64,000 nt of DNA from Firm-04 sp045627405 (GCA_045627405.1 JAZQNP010000092.1:1-64000); one strand, 5' to 3'. Counted from the stretch's first letter, positions 49,766 to 58,867 are shown. Translations and numbers: made by a program. Notes: generated from the letters alone by a model not told the origin.

Positions 49766-52030
49766 TCAGTCGTTGCTTTCCGGATAATCCTGCACTTCTT
49801 CATCCTGCTTTTTTCTGCGGCGATATTCCGTCGGCGTAATACCGACATTCTTTTTGAATTGGTGCATGAAGTGAACGTAGTTGCTGTATCCGCTCTGGTC
49901 TGCGATATAGGCAATGCTGTAATCGGTACTGGAAAGGAGCCGCTTGGACAGTTCAATGCGGCTGTTGATGACATCCTGCGTAAAGCTGATGCCGAAGCAG
50001 CGCGTATACAGTTTCTGGAAATATCCGCGGCTCAGAATCAAATCCCGGCACATGGAATCAATATTCCAGTCTTCCTGCGGATTGCTGTAAATGCGCTCAC
50101 GCAGGCTGACAAATTCCCTGTAATATGGGGAAGCCTTTTCGTTTTGTTTGGATGCTCGGCTTTCCTCCGTCTGTGCAAGGACAGAGCGGGCGATTTCTTC
50201 AAGAGAAGTATCGGCAGGGATATAATCGCAGAAGTAACCAAAGCTTGCAGAAATCTTATACGGCTTCCGGGAACTCTGATTATAGTGTTCCAGATAACCG
50301 GTAATGGCATAGACCATGCGCTGACAGGCATCTACCTCGTAATCCTGATAGCCGACAATCGCAAAATCCGCATCCTCAATGCGAGCGCAGCGTTCGTAGG
50401 TGGTGCAGCAGTTGTTCATGGCATTGGCAAGCACAGTCACTGCGCTGTCTCCCTCGGAATGTCCATATGTCTCATTGACTTGCCGCAGAGAATCGAAGCT
50501 TGCATAGAGCAGCAAAAACCGTCTGTGTTCATTTTTTGCGGCTGTAAAGCATTCCTCGGAAAACTTCTTGTATCCCTCTCCGTTATACAGACCCGTCAGA
50601 GCATCGCGGATGGAAGAGAGATAAATGCGGTTGTTGAATCGTTTGAGATAATTCTGCATACGGACAAATTCCAGAGCCGTGTTGACATAGGATGTCCATG
50701 TGCAGTAGATCTTATCGTAGGTATCCAGCCGCTCACCGAAGCATACCACAGAAACACCGAAAAACCGGTCATCATGGTGAAGCGGGGTGAAGAAGAACGT
50801 CGCCGGTTTATCCCGTTCTTCGTGCAGACGCGGCAGCATTTTTGCGAAAGCGAACGGTTTTGTGACGACCACACTCTGTTTTCCGTCATGGAGAATTTTC
50901 AGCAGCATATGCTGCGGGAATCCTTCTCTGCGGTACTCAGACGGATTTTCAAGCGCACCGCCGCCCTCCCAATCCTCACAGAGGCAAAGATAGTACTCCT
51001 TGCATCCGCGGATCAGGTACGCATTCTGTCGCACAGCATCCATACATTCATCGAGTGTTTCCTGCCGTGTCAGGCGAATGCCCATATTGCTGTTTTCAAA
51101 CATAATCTGATAGTAGTCCAGATCTTCATCGACCCGGATCTGATGTTTCAGATAATCAAGATCCGCACCGCAGGAGCAGCTGTTTCCTGTGATAACTTCA
51201 ATGCGTTCGGTCTGTGTCAGCGCACAGGTTTCGCCGGTCATCATCTGATAAAGCTTGGCAACGCTTTGTGCGCCGAGCCGGAAGTTCTTTCGGACATAGC
51301 TTGTGAGCGGAATCAGACTTTGCGTTTCTGTCAGAGATGCGTCATATCCGGTGACCATGACATCTTCCGGAATACGAATGCCGTTTGCGATCAATTCGTG
51401 ACAGAGTGCTTTTGCCATCGGATCGTTGCCGCAGACAACGCCCTGCGGCAGCTTTCTTTTTCCGCTGATCAGCTCCGCAGCAAGCTCTTTGGCAGAGGGG
51501 TACCAGTAATCGCCGTATATGATGTTTTCATCCGGTACAGAGAGTCCATGCGCTTCCATCGCGTCCTGAAAGCCCATCACGCGCTGGATCGCAGTTTGAT
51601 TATCGGCAGGACCGGTCAGACAAATCAAATCCGTCAGACTGTGTACGGTCAGTAAATGCTCCGTGATCGCAGCAAAGCCTGTTCGGTCATCCATAGTCAG
51701 GTATGGGAAAATATCGGATATGGTATCAATTACAAGCACCGGGAGTTTTTGCTCTTTGAGAAGCTGATCCAGGATTTCCTGTTCCTCCGTCGCATGCATG
51801 GAATTGCGCAGATAGAGAATACCGTCCAGCATCTGGAAATTTATATAGGAGAAGATGTTGCACTCCGATTTCTGATGCGGTGTCATTGTCGGATAGTTGG
51901 TGATGCAGGAGAACACAGCAACATCCATGTCCAGCGAGAATGCCTGTGCAGAAATGCCTTTCATCAGGCGACGCTGCATCAGTTGTTCTGTTTCACACGC
52001 GATCACGCCGATCAGCAGTCGTTTTTTCAT
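49766..52030 (-). CDS. Periplasmic-binding-like sensor fused to a degenerate GGDEF domain and AraC DNA-binding domain
   Basis: 754 residues. Residues about 4-290 have a LacI/GalR-type sugar-binding fold (GVIACETEQLMQRRLMKG, LVIDTISDIFPYL, GVVCGNDPMAKAL, DVMVTGYDAS) but no LacI helix-turn-helix before it. A mixed domain at about 300-470 may be GAF-like. A GGDEF-like domain at about 475-625 keeps RDALTGLYN and YGHSEGDSAV, but the catalytic GGDEF site reads EDADF, so it is probably inactive. The C-terminus (about 640-745) has two AraC helix-turn-helices (SRGYFQKLYTRCFG, YSNYVHFMHQFKK). It is probably a cytoplasmic ligand-responsive regulator with no signal peptide. Targets unknown. Confidence 0.85.
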   Translation of the reverse strand: MKKRLLIGVIACETEQLMQRRLMKGISAQAFSLDMDVAVFSCITNYPTMTPHQKSECNIFSYINFQMLDGILYLRNSMHATEEQEILDQLLKEQKLPVLVIDTISDIFPYLTMDDRTGFAAITEHLLTVHSLTDLICLTGPADNQTAIQRVMGFQDAMEAHGLSVPDENIIYGDYWYPSAKELAAELISGKRKLPQGVVCGNDPMAKALCHELIANGIRIPEDVMVTGYDASLTETQSLIPLTSYVRKNFRLGAQSVAKLYQMMTGETCALTQTERIEVITGNSCSCGADLDYLKHQIRVDEDLDYYQIMFENSNMGIRLTRQETLDECMDAVRQNAYLIRGCKEYYLCLCEDWEGGGALENPSEYRREGFPQHMLLKILHDGKQSVVVTKPFAFAKMLPRLHEERDKPATFFFTPLHHDDRFFGVSVVCFGERLDTYDKIYCTWTSYVNTALEFVRMQNYLKRFNNRIYLSSIRDALTGLYNGEGYKKFSEECFTAAKNEHRRFLLLYASFDSLRQVNETYGHSEGDSAVTVLANAMNNCCTTYERCARIEDADFAIVGYQDYEVDACQRMVYAITGYLEHYNQSSRKPYKISASFGYFCDYIPADTSLEEIARSVLAQTEESRASKQNEKASPYYREFVSLRERIYSNPQEDWNIDSMCRDLILSRGYFQKLYTRCFGISFTQDVINSRIELSKRLLSSTDYSIAYIADQSGYSNYVHFMHQFKKNVGITPTEYRRRKKQDEEVQDYPESND

Positions 52031-52076
52031 AAGCGACCTCCATCGTGTCCGGTTTCATCTGTTTACAATTTTTATC

Positions 52077-52105
52077 AGTATAGCACAAAAAGACATATAT
52101 GTCAA
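52077..52105 (-). promoter_or_regulatory. Promoter of the sensor-AraC regulator gene
   Basis: On the minus strand, TTGACA (52105-52100), 17 bases, TATACT (52082-52077). Confidence 0.88.
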
Positions 52106-52149
52106 GTTGTTTTTTCTTCTTTCAAACAATATTTGTGTAATTACGGTAA

Positions 52150-52198
52150 AAAAAACAAGGCAAAAAGTATATCCCGACCGGTTTATCGGTCGGGATAA
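52150..52198 (-). terminator. Terminator of thrH
   Basis: An 11-bp perfect stem (TATCCCGACCG with CGGTCGGGATA) is followed on the minus strand by TACTTTTTGCCTTGTTTTTT. Confidence 0.9.
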
Positions 52199-52229
52199 GA
52201 CATGTTCAATCGTATTCAGTTGTGTCTTA

Positions 52230-52832
52230 TTAAGAAATCGCATCCTTGATGGCTGCTGTCAGTTCCTCATAGGTCTCGAACGCAGGCAGCTCAGGGTGAT
52301 CCTTTTTGATCTGCTCAGTGCTGCGGAAGAGAAAGCCCGCTTTGCTAGCGAGGATCATTCCAAGATCGTTATAGCTGTCGCCGCTGGCGATGGTCTGGAA
52401 GCCGATCGACTGCAATGCCTTGACGGTTGTCAGCTTTGACTGTTCGCAGCGCATTTTGAATCCGGTGACTTCACCGTTTTCTGCAACTTCCAGAGAATTG
52501 CAGAAGATTGTCGGATAGCCGAGCTTTGCCATCAGCGGTGCAGCAAACTGTGTGAAGGTGTCACTGATAATGATAACCTGTGTCATTGTACGGAGGTTGT
52601 CCAGGAACTCCTTTGCACCCGGCATGGGTTCAATGGTAGCGATGACATCCTGAATCTCTTTGAGACCGAGACCGTGTTCTTTCAGAATCGCAATGCGGTA
52701 GCGCATGAGCTTATCATAATCCGGCTCATCGCGTGTGGTCTTTTTGAGTTCGGGGATGCCGGTTGCCTCAGCGAATGCAATCCAGATTTCCGGAACCAGA
52801 ACGCCCTCTAAATCCAAGCAGATGATATGCAT
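52230..52832 (-). CDS. thrH: ThrH-type phosphoserine phosphatase/homoserine phosphotransferase
   Basis: 200 residues. HAD motif I is CLDLEGVLVPEIWIAFAE, with DxE in place of DxD, which is characteristic of ThrH. Motif II is IIISDTF, motif III the Lys in QSKLTTVKAL, and motif IV GDSYNDLGM. Pseudomonas ThrH dephosphorylates phosphoserine and can transfer the phosphate to homoserine, so it may link serine and threonine synthesis. hom lies 12 kb away on the other strand. Own promoter and terminator. Confidence 0.92.
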   Translation of the reverse strand: MHIICLDLEGVLVPEIWIAFAEATGIPELKKTTRDEPDYDKLMRYRIAILKEHGLGLKEIQDVIATIEPMPGAKEFLDNLRTMTQVIIISDTFTQFAAPLMAKLGYPTIFCNSLEVAENGEVTGFKMRCEQSKLTTVKALQSIGFQTIASGDSYNDLGMILASKAGFLFRSTEQIKKDHPELPAFETYEELTAAIKDAIS

Positions 52833-52888
52833 ATAACATGTCTCCTTTACATAGATAGTAGGATGTGCAGCAGATTGCTTACGGCATT

Positions 52889-52917
52889 ATTATACCACAT
52901 TTCTGCTGATTCGTCAA
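52889..52917 (-). promoter_or_regulatory. Promoter of thrH
   Basis: On the minus strand, TTGACG (52917-52912), 17 bases, TATAAT (52894-52889), preceded by TGTGG as an extended -10. Confidence 0.88.
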
Positions 52918-52976
52918 TGTTTTCTGCGTCTTGCAGACGGATCGTGTGAAAAATTGGGGGAATTTTTGCGGAGTGC

Positions 52977-53005
52977 TTGCACTTTTACCCGCATTGTGGT
53001 ATACT
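52977..53005 (+). promoter_or_regulatory. Promoter of the SGNH lipoprotein gene
   Basis: TTGCAC (52977-52982), 17 bases, TATACT (53000-53005). Confidence 0.8.
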
Positions 53006-53030
53006 GAACGACAGAAAGGATGGAGATAGT

Positions 53031-53936
53031 ATGAATTATAAAGGCGGCATTGCGGCGATTGCATCGCTCGCTCTTTTCCTGACAGCATGCGGCGGAACTG
53101 AAAGCAGTGTGTTTTCCGCATCAGATCCGGTTCCGACTGAAAAGCATATGGTGATACTTGGCGATTCCATTTCTGCCGGGTACGGACTGGAATCGCCGGT
53201 AACGGATAAATACTCTACACTCCTGATGAATATGCTCAATGAAAATGACGATCAAATTGTCTGGTCCGAGTATAACTATGCTGTCAGCGGTGATGACACT
53301 ACGGATCTGATTGACCGGCTGGAATCGGGCAGAGCTGTGCGCCTTCCCTCTGCGGATACTATTATAATTTGTATCGGTGCGAACAATCTGCTCGGAGCCT
53401 ATACAAATTATTTGCAGTCTTTGATCGGTGATGCAGATGTGACACAGATGACAGATGAGGAATTAGAGCAGCTCGAAAGCGATATACTGGAAAAAATGCA
53501 GAACGACACCGACATACAGACGGAGCTGGAAACGGTGATAGATGAAGGGCTTGTGCGGATGGAGAACGATCTGGAAACGATTTACACCTGGATCCGCGAG
53601 CGGAATGCTGACGCAGATATTTATGTGATGAATATATACAATCCGTATGCAGGTGTCACGCAGACGCTGCCGAATACAGATTTGGAAATGGGGGCGTTTT
53701 CGGCAGAACAGCTGGAACGCTGCAACAATATTCTTTCCGCATGGGAGGCTGCACATACCGATCTCATTCCGGTAGACCTTGCAGAAGAATTTGCAGGATA
53801 TGATCCGGTGCCGATCATCGGAGATACAAGCGGGGCAGGGGATGTCTATCTTGATCCGCATCCGAATGCAGAAGGGCATAAGATCATAGCCGATCTCCTT
53901 TTTGAAACGATTTCAAGAACACAGGCGGCATCATAA
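53031..53936 (+). CDS. SGNH/GDSL hydrolase lipoprotein
   Basis: 301 residues. A short signal peptide has lipobox FLTAC at about residue 19. The SGNH blocks are VILGDSISAGYG (Ser), YAVSGDDT, ICIGANNL (Asn) and LDPHPNAEGH (Asp/His). An acidic helical insert at about 140-185 separates the middle blocks. It is probably a membrane-anchored esterase or lysophospholipase-like enzyme facing outward; the substrate is open. The ATG at 53031 follows GGAG. The parS-like site lies just after the stop. Confidence 0.85.
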   Translation: MNYKGGIAAIASLALFLTACGGTESSVFSASDPVPTEKHMVILGDSISAGYGLESPVTDKYSTLLMNMLNENDDQIVWSEYNYAVSGDDTTDLIDRLESGRAVRLPSADTIIICIGANNLLGAYTNYLQSLIGDADVTQMTDEELEQLESDILEKMQNDTDIQTELETVIDEGLVRMENDLETIYTWIRERNADADIYVMNIYNPYAGVTQTLPNTDLEMGAFSAEQLERCNNILSAWEAAHTDLIPVDLAEEFAGYDPVPIIGDTSGAGDVYLDPHPNAEGHKIIADLLFETISRTQAAS

Positions 53937-53943
53937 ATCACAG

Positions 53944-53959
53944 TGTTTCATGTGAAACA
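53944..53959. promoter_or_regulatory. parS-like ParB/Spo0J binding site
   Basis: TGTTTCATGTGAAACA differs from the bacterial parS consensus TGTTTCACGTGAAACA at one central base and keeps both 7-base arms. Such sites are the loading points for ParB in chromosome segregation and usually lie in the origin-proximal region. It sits in the 39-base gap between two genes. Confidence 0.65.
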
Positions 53960-53975
53960 GCGGAAGGAACAAACG

Positions 53976-54647
53976 ATGTGTGAAAAAATCAGGCGATCCG
54001 TGATATTTGATCTTGACGGTACATTGCTGGATACATTGACGGATCTGAAAAACAGTCTGAATATTGCTTTGCAGCAGTCCGGATTTCCGGAACGGACACA
54101 GGACGAAGTACGGCGATTTGTCGGAAACGGATTGGCAAAACTTGTTGAACGGGCTGTGCCGCAGGGAAAAGAAAATCCGCTCTATGAAACAGTTCTTCTG
54201 GAAACCCGCACGCAGTACGCGCTGCACTGCGAAGAATTCACGGCTCCGTATGATGGAATCCTTCCGATGCTGCGTGTATTGCATGATGCAGGCTATGCGC
54301 TGGGCGTTGTGTCGAATAAACCGCATAAACAGGTCGTTTCCTTATGTGAAACCTACTTTTCCGGGTATATGGATGGCGCAGCAGGCGGACAGGACGGAAT
54401 CCCACTGAAACCGGCACCGGATTCTATTTGCAGTATGATGTCGCAGTTGCAGAGTGATGCAGCACATACGGTCTATGTCGGTGACTCTGATGTGGACATA
54501 GATACAGCGCGAAATGCCGGTGTTCCGTGCATCAGTGTGTTATGGGGATTCCGCGATATAGACTTGCTTATCAAAGCAGGCGGAACTTTATTTGTGGATG
54601 CGCCGTCAGAAATCACGCATAAGGTTTCGGAGATTTTTGGCGATTGA
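53976..54647 (+). CDS. HAD phosphatase, phosphoglycolate phosphatase-like
   Basis: 223 residues. HAD motif I is VIFDLDGTLLDT, motif II VVSNKPH, motif III has the Lys in PLKPAPDS, and motif IV VGDSDVDIDTARNAG. The helical cap (about 20-90) has RRFVGNGLAKLVERA, as in Gph/PGP enzymes. It likely removes phosphate from phosphoglycolate or a related small phosphate ester. I chose the ATG at 53976, behind GGAAGGAAC, because an upstream in-frame ATG at 53952 lies within the parS-like site. Confidence 0.88.
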   Translation: MCEKIRRSVIFDLDGTLLDTLTDLKNSLNIALQQSGFPERTQDEVRRFVGNGLAKLVERAVPQGKENPLYETVLLETRTQYALHCEEFTAPYDGILPMLRVLHDAGYALGVVSNKPHKQVVSLCETYFSGYMDGAAGGQDGIPLKPAPDSICSMMSQLQSDAAHTVYVGDSDVDIDTARNAGVPCISVLWGFRDIDLLIKAGGTLFVDAPSEITHKVSEIFGD

Positions 54648-54652
54648 GATGA

Positions 54653-54690
54653 AATCAGCCGTAGAAAATTGACTTTCTGCGGCTGATTTG
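54653..54690 (+). terminator. Terminator of the HAD phosphatase gene, overlapping the next promoter
   Basis: AATCAGCC pairs with GGCTGATT, with additional AGAAA/TTTCT pairing inside. The loop contains TTGACT, which is also the -35 of the next promoter. Confidence 0.7.
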
Positions 54691-54697
54691 CTATAAT
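54669..54697 (+). promoter_or_regulatory. Promoter of the PAS/pseudo-kinase gene
   Basis: TTGACT (54669-54674), 17 bases, TATAAT (54692-54697). A second TATAAT follows at 54702-54707 without a good -35. Confidence 0.78.
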
Positions 54698-54753
54698 ATG
54701 GTATAATATACATAAACTATAATTAAAAATATTTTTGGAAAAGGAGCCGCGCT

Positions 54754-57700
54754 ATGTGGGATCGGAAAACTGACCGGTTGTTTCTGGAACTGCGTGAGGA
54801 TGCTGTATTGCTGTTTGATCAGCAGACGATGCAGCTGATTTATATGAATTCTGCCGCAAAAACGCTGCTGGGGAACTACTCGGAACAGATCAGCTGCACG
54901 ACACTGTTTCCTGATCCGGCAGTCGAGCGATTGATTCGCCGTACCGTGGCAACAGGCAGAATGTCCGGCATCACGCTTGATTCCGTGCCGTGGTTCCCGG
55001 AACGCGCGGTGGTTCATATCACGCTGGCCGTCTGGGACGATGTTCCTGCGATCGGTATTGCAATCGACCGGAGACCGTACGGGCCGCCTGCGGAAGCGAT
55101 GCAGATGATGAAAGCGGTGCTGACTTCCGCCTACTTTACCGCACTGCGTATTGATTTGCAGGAGCAGAGTGTTTCCGTTGTCAGTGACAAGAACCCGCTG
55201 ATGAATACGCAGGCGAAATTTGCATCTTACGCTGATTTCATTCAGCTTTATGCTGAGGCGATGATTCATCCGGAGGATCGCGCACAGTTTCTTGCGAGTT
55301 TCACGGTGGAGCAGCTTCGGCTGTTTGTTGAGGCGAATACAATGCCGGCGTGTACAGTGCGCAGATCTCAGCAGGAAGAATACCGCTGGGCAAGCTTTGC
55401 ACCCGCATCTGTGAATGAGCATATTGTTCTGCTGCTCGGAAAGGACAGCAATGAGCAGCGTCTGCAACAGGAACGCTCCGACCGTTACCGCACGGAGCTC
55501 AAAAACCTTTCCATGCGCAATCATTATATCATTTCCGGTGTCGGGGATATTTTCCGCCTGATGCTGCACATAGATCTGCAAACAGGCGAAACAATCATTT
55601 GCTCTTTGCATCCTTCTCTGCGTCCGTTCTTCAAAGAAAACGATGAAACGGTGTATCAGTTTGATGCTGTATGCACGCAGCTTTTGCGCCTTGTTCATCC
55701 CGATGACTTACACTTGCTGGATGGCGTGAAAACACTGGATCAACTCTGTGCTTCGACCGAGGAGCATATTATACTGGAATACCGAAGAATCACTTTGAAC
55801 GAAGATCCGGATACCAGTGCGAGATGGACACGCGCTGTCATCACATTTCTGCGCGGTGAAAACGGTATTCCGACCGGTGCGATCTACGCTGTGCAGGATA
55901 TTGACGATCAAAAACGTCAGGATCTTGCGATGAAGCATTCACAGGAAACATTGACGACGCAGTTTTATACGCTGATTGAAAATCGTTTCCTTTGGTTCAT
56001 TGAATATGATTTCGGTGAACAAATTGCCCGATGTTATCAGATAACGAACCATACCGTTCAGCCGCCGCAGGAGTGTCCGTTCGGACAGTTTTTTGAGAGA
56101 CTGATTATGCCGAACTGTCATCCGGAGGATTTCAAACGTGTCGCGCTGTCACTGCTGCCGCGCGCTGTTGAGGATGCTTACCGCAGCGGAAAACGGCAGG
56201 TATCTGTTGAATACCGGCATCGCAGTGCAGAAGGCGGCTGGAAATATGTACAGGCAGAGATGTATCTGCAAACGGATGAAAATCAGAAGCCGCGTGCAAT
56301 GCTCTATGTCTCAGATATTGACAGCGAGGTGCAAAGCCGTGATTCGCTCAGTAAATCCGAACACGAACAGTTGGTTCTTCGCCGGAAGTTCAGTATGATG
56401 GTGCAGGATTCCTTTGTCAGTGTCGGTGAGGTCGATCTCGACGCTGACCGGATCTCACATTATCAGATTGTCGGTTCGGATATGGTGCTGCGTGAAGATC
56501 CGCTGCCGTTCAGTGCGTTCTGTGAGGCATATCCAAAACGGTTTATACATCCTGATCATCAGGATCGTTTTCTGAAACAGTTTTCCTACCAGCAGATTTT
56601 GCATGCGGCACGCGAGCGCACGCAAAAGATCAAGCATCTGTTTTTGGTGGACATCAACGAAGATAAACAGTATTATTGGTGCAATATTGCAGTGCGATTT
56701 TTCCGGGATGAGAACGGGAAAGCATTTCTGATGACGCATGTGGAGAATGTGAATGATGAAATCCGCCGCCGTGACAGACAGCTCCACGATATGTTTGAAT
56801 TGAAGCAACAGCTTCAAACAAATCTCCGAAACAAGGAACGGGCGCGCATTCGCAAAGCGCATCTGTTTCTTAATATCGCCAGCAATTTCCAGCTTGCACT
56901 CAATCAGATTTACGCAACGCTCGAACATCTGGAACATGAACTGCCGGATGATACGGAAAGCCGTTCCGATTTCCGAAAAATGTTTTCAGCATACGAACGC
57001 CTCTCGGCTATGACAGATTGCGCCAAGGACGTTCTGCTGCTGGAAAATAATCAGCTGCCGATTCTGAAAGAGCCGACACCGCTGCCCCGGTTGATTGACA
57101 AGATCAAGCAAAAAGCGATTCCTGCGCTGCGCGAGCGGAATTTGCAGATGATGGCATATACCAGTCATGTCACGCACGAAACGGTGTTCTGCGATTCCAA
57201 CCGACTCTTATATATCATTGAAAATGTGTTTGTCAATGTGATGCAATCGCTTCCGAGCGGTTCTGCCGTCACTTTACAGCTCACGCAGTCTGCAATCGCA
57301 GGAGCTGCGGATCAGGCGATGTATGAGTTTTCTCTTGTGACACACGGTGACCGTGTTTCACAGGATATTCAGAGCGGATTATGCTCTCCGATTCCGAAGT
57401 CTGATCCGCTGCGTTCGCTGGAAGATGTATTTGTGCTTCATCAGAATGATGAACAGCAGCACAGTCTGTATTTAAGCAAGCGTTTGATTGCACTGATGGG
57501 CGGCACACTTGAATTCGTTCGGCTTCCGCAGCATGCAAGCGCAGTCATTCTCCGGCTTCCGCTGGTTTTCTTTCCTGATATTGTCATGTTTCCGCACCGA
57601 TTTTGTTTTGGTAAGCGGGTGTTTGTATGGGATTCTCAGCAATCCTATGCAATGGCAACGATGGAAATGCTGCGCGAGATCGGCTGTCTCAGTGAGTGGC

Positions 57701-57987
57701 AGGCGGATTTTGAGCATGCGTGTGCTTACTTGCGGATGGCAGTCGCACAGAATCAGCCGTACGCGATTATTTTTGTGCGGCAGAGTGATTTGAACAGACA
57801 GAACCGCTGCTGTCTGGATGAACTTTTGCAGCTGCATCCGGATACGCCGATTCTGGTGCTTGCCGATGCACCGGCAGACGCACACACAAAGCCGACAGTT
57901 TCTTCTAATGCTGTACGGTATGTTCGCACGCCGCTGTTTCGTTCCGTTTTGGCAGAGCATTTGCGCAGCATTGCAGACAATGTATAA
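54754..57987 (+). CDS. Multi-PAS protein resembling a catalytically dead hybrid histidine kinase
   Basis: 1,077 residues, soluble. About four PAS-like domains span residues 10-670, some with PAC-type ends (VQDIDDQKRQ, YVSDIDSEVQSRD). At about 700-760 is a dimerisation helix pair like HisKA, but the phosphoacceptor His is replaced: NIASNFQLAL, Asn711 at the expected place. An ATPase-like fold follows, with an N-box-like IENVFVNVMQ but without clear DxGxG and GxGxG boxes. The last 120 residues look like a receiver (RVFVWDSQQSYAMATMEML, TPILVLADAP), but the Asp position reads AIIFVRQSD. It may act by binding partners rather than phosphotransfer. Transcribed alone. Confidence 0.75.
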   Translation: MWDRKTDRLFLELREDAVLLFDQQTMQLIYMNSAAKTLLGNYSEQISCTTLFPDPAVERLIRRTVATGRMSGITLDSVPWFPERAVVHITLAVWDDVPAIGIAIDRRPYGPPAEAMQMMKAVLTSAYFTALRIDLQEQSVSVVSDKNPLMNTQAKFASYADFIQLYAEAMIHPEDRAQFLASFTVEQLRLFVEANTMPACTVRRSQQEEYRWASFAPASVNEHIVLLLGKDSNEQRLQQERSDRYRTELKNLSMRNHYIISGVGDIFRLMLHIDLQTGETIICSLHPSLRPFFKENDETVYQFDAVCTQLLRLVHPDDLHLLDGVKTLDQLCASTEEHIILEYRRITLNEDPDTSARWTRAVITFLRGENGIPTGAIYAVQDIDDQKRQDLAMKHSQETLTTQFYTLIENRFLWFIEYDFGEQIARCYQITNHTVQPPQECPFGQFFERLIMPNCHPEDFKRVALSLLPRAVEDAYRSGKRQVSVEYRHRSAEGGWKYVQAEMYLQTDENQKPRAMLYVSDIDSEVQSRDSLSKSEHEQLVLRRKFSMMVQDSFVSVGEVDLDADRISHYQIVGSDMVLREDPLPFSAFCEAYPKRFIHPDHQDRFLKQFSYQQILHAARERTQKIKHLFLVDINEDKQYYWCNIAVRFFRDENGKAFLMTHVENVNDEIRRRDRQLHDMFELKQQLQTNLRNKERARIRKAHLFLNIASNFQLALNQIYATLEHLEHELPDDTESRSDFRKMFSAYERLSAMTDCAKDVLLLENNQLPILKEPTPLPRLIDKIKQKAIPALRERNLQMMAYTSHVTHETVFCDSNRLLYIIENVFVNVMQSLPSGSAVTLQLTQSAIAGAADQAMYEFSLVTHGDRVSQDIQSGLCSPIPKSDPLRSLEDVFVLHQNDEQQHSLYLSKRLIALMGGTLEFVRLPQHASAVILRLPLVFFPDIVMFPHRFCFGKRVFVWDSQQSYAMATMEMLREIGCLSEWQADFEHACAYLRMAVAQNQPYAIIFVRQSDLNRQNRCCLDELLQLHPDTPILVLADAPADAHTKPTVSSNAVRYVRTPLFRSVLAEHLRSIADNV

Positions 57988-57991
57988 TAAG

Positions 57992-58028
57992 AAGCGGACA
58001 CATTCGTTCTTTTCGGATGTGTCCGCTT
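57992..58028. terminator. Terminator between the PAS protein gene and rnfB
   Basis: A 12-bp perfect stem (AAGCGGACACAT with ATGTGTCCGCTT), extended at the loop, is followed by TATTTATG. The genes converge, so it can act on both. Confidence 0.88.
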
Positions 58029-58053
58029 TATTTATGATTCTGACTGTTTCATC

Positions 58054-58857
58054 TTAATTCGTATCTTCGCAGTTGCAGATCGCACCGGTCGGGCAGTTTT
58101 CACGGCATACGCCGCATCCGGCACATTTTTCGTAGTCAATCCTTGCGAGAAAATCGGTTACGGTAATTGCCTTATGCAGACATTTCTTTTCGCAGATTTT
58201 GCAGCCGATACATCCGTTTTTGCAGTTCAGCTTCGTTGTTTTTCCGTTGTCGTTCGACGAACAGCGCACATCGAAATGCTTTTCCGTCGAACGCAGAGAC
58301 AGCAGATGATTCGGACATACGGCAGCACATTTTTCACAGGCAACACATAGTCCGGGCTGAATATCGGCAATGCCGTTTATAATGTGGATTGCATCGTATT
58401 TGCACTCCTTTACACAATCTCCCAGTCCGATGCAGCCGTATGCACAAGCATTTGCACCGCCGAATAACCGTTTGGCAGCAGCACAGGACTGAATACCTTC
58501 ATATGTGTATTTTTGCGTTGCGGCATTACAGTTGCCGCGGCATTTCAAAACCATGACTACGGGCTTGATTGCTTCCGCTTCTTTTCCCATAACTGCGGCA
58601 ACCTTTGCTGCTGTTTCTGTACCGCCCGGTCTGCACAAATTGGTAGCAGCACCGTCGTTGACAACAGCTTGTGCGTAATCTGCACAGCCGGCATATCCGC
58701 AGGCTCCGCAATTTGCGTGCGGCAAAATCTCATCAATGGCAGAGATGCGTTCATCGGTCTGAATCGCAAACAGTTTGCTTGCGATAATCAGGAGAATCGC
58801 AGCGAGCAATCCGAGTGCTGCGAAAATCACAATGGGAATCAAATAAGTTTCCGTCAT
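58054..58857 (-). CDS. rnfB: Rnf complex subunit B (multi-4Fe-4S ferredoxin-like)
   Basis: 267 residues. An N-terminal TM helix precedes the 4Fe-4S domain HANCGACGYAGCADYA typical of RnfB. Several further 4Fe-4S sets follow (CIGLGDCVKECKYDA, CVACEKCAAVCP, CIGCKICEKKC, CAGCGVCRENCP). It accepts electrons from reduced ferredoxin. Last gene of rnfCDGEAB, 10 bases after rnfA. Confidence 0.95.
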   Translation of the reverse strand: MTETYLIPIVIFAALGLLAAILLIIASKLFAIQTDERISAIDEILPHANCGACGYAGCADYAQAVVNDGAATNLCRPGGTETAAKVAAVMGKEAEAIKPVVMVLKCRGNCNAATQKYTYEGIQSCAAAKRLFGGANACAYGCIGLGDCVKECKYDAIHIINGIADIQPGLCVACEKCAAVCPNHLLSLRSTEKHFDVRCSSNDNGKTTKLNCKNGCIGCKICEKKCLHKAITVTDFLARIDYEKCAGCGVCRENCPTGAICNCEDTN

Positions 58858-58867
58858 GATGCCCTCC

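Noticed and set aside
49859..51655. 598-codon plus-strand frame opposite the sensor-AraC gene
   Set aside because: The minus strand has a promoter, a ribosome binding site and recognisable domains; the plus frame has none.
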